DNA from: Paracoccaceae bacterium
Lineage (GTDB): Bacteria > Pseudomonadota > Alphaproteobacteria > Rhodobacterales > Rhodobacteraceae
NCBI GenBank assembly: GCA_014654775.1
Contig: JACVZW010000083.1
Span: forward strand, 62,001-126,000
Direction of reading: 5' to 3'
Length of the DNA stretch: 64,000 nt
This document shows, piece after piece, positions 62,400 through 64,000 of the stretch (the stretch's first letter is position 1; each line of letters opens with the position of its first letter). The position numbers and the translations under genes were made by a program. The notes beneath the pieces are model-generated. The model searched no databases and was not told the DNA's origin. It was given only the letters and a program-made list of their open reading frames with translations.

Positions 62400-62650
62400 G
62401 CACATCGCCGTTCCCTAGACGCACGCACATCATCTCGATCCGGTTGCGCCGCTTGCCGCGTGACTTCCGGTCCGGCATGCGGGCGCTTGATGGTGTAATG
62501 GCGGCGCCCGCTCTCGATGACAATCTTGGCCTCGGCGAGGCTGTAGACTATCTCCCCGTCAAGACGTTCATCCCGGCGCTTGGAAGTGAAGTTCTCGCAA
62601 CAGCCGTTCTCCCAGGGGCTCCCTTGCTGGATGTAGCCCGTCTTCGCGCC
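62400..62650 (-). pseudogene. Remnant of an IS3-family transposase (OrfB end)
   Basis: On the minus strand a continuous frame reads AKTGYIQQGSPWENGCCENF, then KRRDERLDGEIVYSLAEAK and ESGRRHYTIKRPHAGPEV, which is the C-terminal DDE-domain end of IS3/IS407-type OrfB (PWENGxxESF, Glu of DDE, RPH). The rest of the element and its ends are not recognisable. It directly abuts the stop of the lytic transglycosylase at 62656. Confidence 0.75.
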
Positions 62651-62655
62651 GCCGC

Positions 62656-63456
62656 TCAGCCGTCGATCCGCGCCGCCATAAGGGCGATGGCCTGCTGATA
62701 GACGGTGGCGGCATTCCACTCCTCGATCACCGCGAAATTCGGCTCGCCTTCCTGATAGCCCGCACCGGGACGCCAACCCTTCTGCCGCAGGAAATGCGCG
62801 GTCGAGGCCATGGCATCGACAATATCCGTAAGGTCCACACGCCCGTCGCCATTGCCGTCCACGCCATAGGTCAACGCGTTGCCGGGCAGGAATTGGGTAT
62901 GCCCCAACTCGCCATGTTTCGCGCCCACCGTGGCGGGCGAGATCGAGCCCATATCCACCAGCTTCAGCGCCGCGATCAGATGCGGGGTAAAGAAATCCGA
63001 CCGGCGGCAGTCATAGGCCAGCGTGGCAATGGCCGAGACGACATTGGTATCGCCCATGAAATTGCCAAAGCCCGTCTCCATCCCGTGAATCGCGATCAGA
63101 ACGCCCGCAGGCACCCCATATTGCTGTTCCAGCGCGGCATAGAACTCCGGGTTCTGCGCCTTGCGCTTGCGGCCAAGGTTCACGATGGCATCCGCCCCCC
63201 GGACCTCAAGGAATTTCTCAAGGCTGTAGCGAAAGCTCTTCTGATTGCGATCCGCGCCGATGGTGGCCTTGGAATAGCTGGTGGCCATCAGCGCCTCGAT
63301 CCCCCGGCGGCCCACGCCCGCCGCCTCGGCCTCGGCAGCCATCAGGGGTTTCCAGCTTTCATATTGCCCCCCCGTATCGGAACAGGGGGCCGCAAGGGCA
63401 AGACCGGGAAGCGACAGCGACAGAAGAAGGGCCGCAACAGAAGACAGGGACGCCAT
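62656..63456 (-). CDS. Lytic murein transglycosylase (MltB-like)
   Basis: 266 residues. Signal peptide (SSVAALLLSLSLPGLALAAP) then the SLT_2-like domain: IHGMETGFGNFMGDTNVVSAIATLAYDCRR contains the catalytic Glu (METGFG), and KHGELGHTQFLPGNALTYGVDGNGDGRVDLTDIVDAM the second motif. It cleaves peptidoglycan glycan strands. Lacks the C-terminal peptidoglycan-binding domain seen in some homologues. The IS3 remnant lies past its 3' end. Confidence 0.92.
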   Translation of the reverse strand: MASLSSVAALLLSLSLPGLALAAPCSDTGGQYESWKPLMAAEAEAAGVGRRGIEALMATSYSKATIGADRNQKSFRYSLEKFLEVRGADAIVNLGRKRKAQNPEFYAALEQQYGVPAGVLIAIHGMETGFGNFMGDTNVVSAIATLAYDCRRSDFFTPHLIAALKLVDMGSISPATVGAKHGELGHTQFLPGNALTYGVDGNGDGRVDLTDIVDAMASTAHFLRQKGWRPGAGYQEGEPNFAVIEEWNAATVYQQAIALMAARIDG

Positions 63457-63681
63457 GAAACACCACGCTAAAGGAAGGTCTGGGCCGCAGGATAGGCAAG
63501 ATGGCCAAAGCTGCAAGCCGTCGCGCATCCGCAGCGGCAGGAATGGCCGCACCCGCACCCCGGCCCGATGGCGGGCAAGGGCAGGCCGCCTGCAGGCCCT
63601 CACCACGACGGGGTTGCCCTGAACAGCAGAGCATGTCAGATTCCTTACCAGTAAGTGGTTCCTGTGGTGTGAGTGGTCTGC

Positions 63682-64000
63682 ATGACGTTTTTTCGGTCTG
63701 AACGTGGGGGCTTGCTGCCCTTCACGCTGATCATCACCGGGACGGTCATCCTGATGGGCGCCTTGGCCGTGAACACGGTCCGGGTGGAACACAGCCGCTC
63801 CATTTCGCAATCCGTCCTCGACATCTGCGTTTTGAACGCCGCCGCCCAGCGCCAGACGCTCGAGCCGCGCACGGTGTTCGACGACTGCCTCGCCAAGCAC
63901 GGCTTCGAAGGGGCGATCACCGATTTTCAGGCCACGACCGGGCAGACGAAATCCGTCACCGCAACGGCCGAGATCGAGGTGGAAAGCTTCTTCCTGCAAG
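63682..64000 (+). CDS. TadG-like pilus assembly protein, 3'-truncated by the window edge
   Basis: 106 codons visible. FFRSERGGLLPFTLIITGTVILMGALAVNTVRVEHSRSISQSVLD: the short N-terminus, a hydrophobic segment, and Glu-His then Gln-Ser-x-Leu-Asp after it are as in Tad/Flp pilus TadG/vWA-type proteins. The remainder is cut, so the call rests on this pattern alone. Divergent from the lytic transglycosylase gene, 225 bases apart. Confidence 0.55.
   Translation, partial: MTFFRSERGGLLPFTLIITGTVILMGALAVNTVRVEHSRSISQSVLDICVLNAAAQRQTLEPRTVFDDCLAKHGFEGAITDFQATTGQTKSVTATAEIEVESFFLQ

Overview
The window is about 64 kb of a high-GC (mid-60s percent by eye) alphaproteobacterial chromosome, most likely from the Rhodobacterales (Rhodobacter/Paracoccus-type). 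The support is the combination of an RNase E ending in GWWSLG-R, the alphaproteobacterial SspB form, HdaA, a short ProS, the fumC-DUF4169-RHH cluster, MmcB, a RibB with a degenerate second domain, a tRNA-His without an encoded G-1, and several short palindromes in convergent intergenic spaces. No phage, CRISPR array or rRNA operon is visible.

Layout. 1-6.4 kb: 3' part of rne, a TusA-like protein, ccdA, and a membrane alpha/beta-hydrolase protein translationally coupled to a cytochrome P450. 6.4-13.3 kb (mostly minus): fumC cluster, sspB, chromate transporter, apt, a peptidoglycan M15 peptidase and mtnP (apt and mtnP together salvage adenine from methylthioadenosine). 13.4-23.1 kb: a DddQ-type cupin (putative DMSP lyase), flavin reductase, acetyltransferases, EcsC-like protein, EEP nuclease, a TerB-J protein, and the polyphosphate pair ppk1-ppx. 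23.3-31.4 kb: vWA protein, cytochrome c, lolD-lolC/E, a PAQR protein, proS, a fasciclin protein, and an AI-2E-family permease coupled to hdaA. 31.4-32.8 kb: a low-GC insert with an antitoxin-like HTH gene and an exonuclease-BRCT gene. 32.8-43.3 kb: parE, SDR, GST, ppk2, DUF1007-NicO metal transport, MATE, aspartate aminotransferase, sdhE and a MarR-type regulator. 43.3-47.9 kb: a capsule export/initiation set (KpsC, Wza/KpsD-like, KpsS). 48.1-51.5 kb: riboflavin genes ribE, ribBX and ribH, then nusB. 51.6-52.3 kb: tandem paralogous small membrane genes, the second cut by an amber codon.

53.4-62.7 kb looks like an accessory block. It starts at tRNA-His with a truncated tyrosine recombinase, carries a fatty-acid desaturase and a TPP-riboswitch-controlled thiMED-SDR operon, then a tRNA-like fragment and a 7TM sensor kinase/response regulator pair, and ends at an IS3 transposase remnant beside a lytic transglycosylase. 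The window closes inside a TadG-like gene.

The most unusual non-coding signal is a set of palindromes of the form GTAGG...CCTAC that sit at gene ends and repeatedly supply the TAG stop codon of the flanking gene. Two other recurrent intergenic motifs, an AT-rich palindrome with core TTTTCGTACGAAAA and the asymmetric motif GAGTATTT...CCAAGATGAAG, are also present. All functional calls are from reading the translated sequence; no database search was run.
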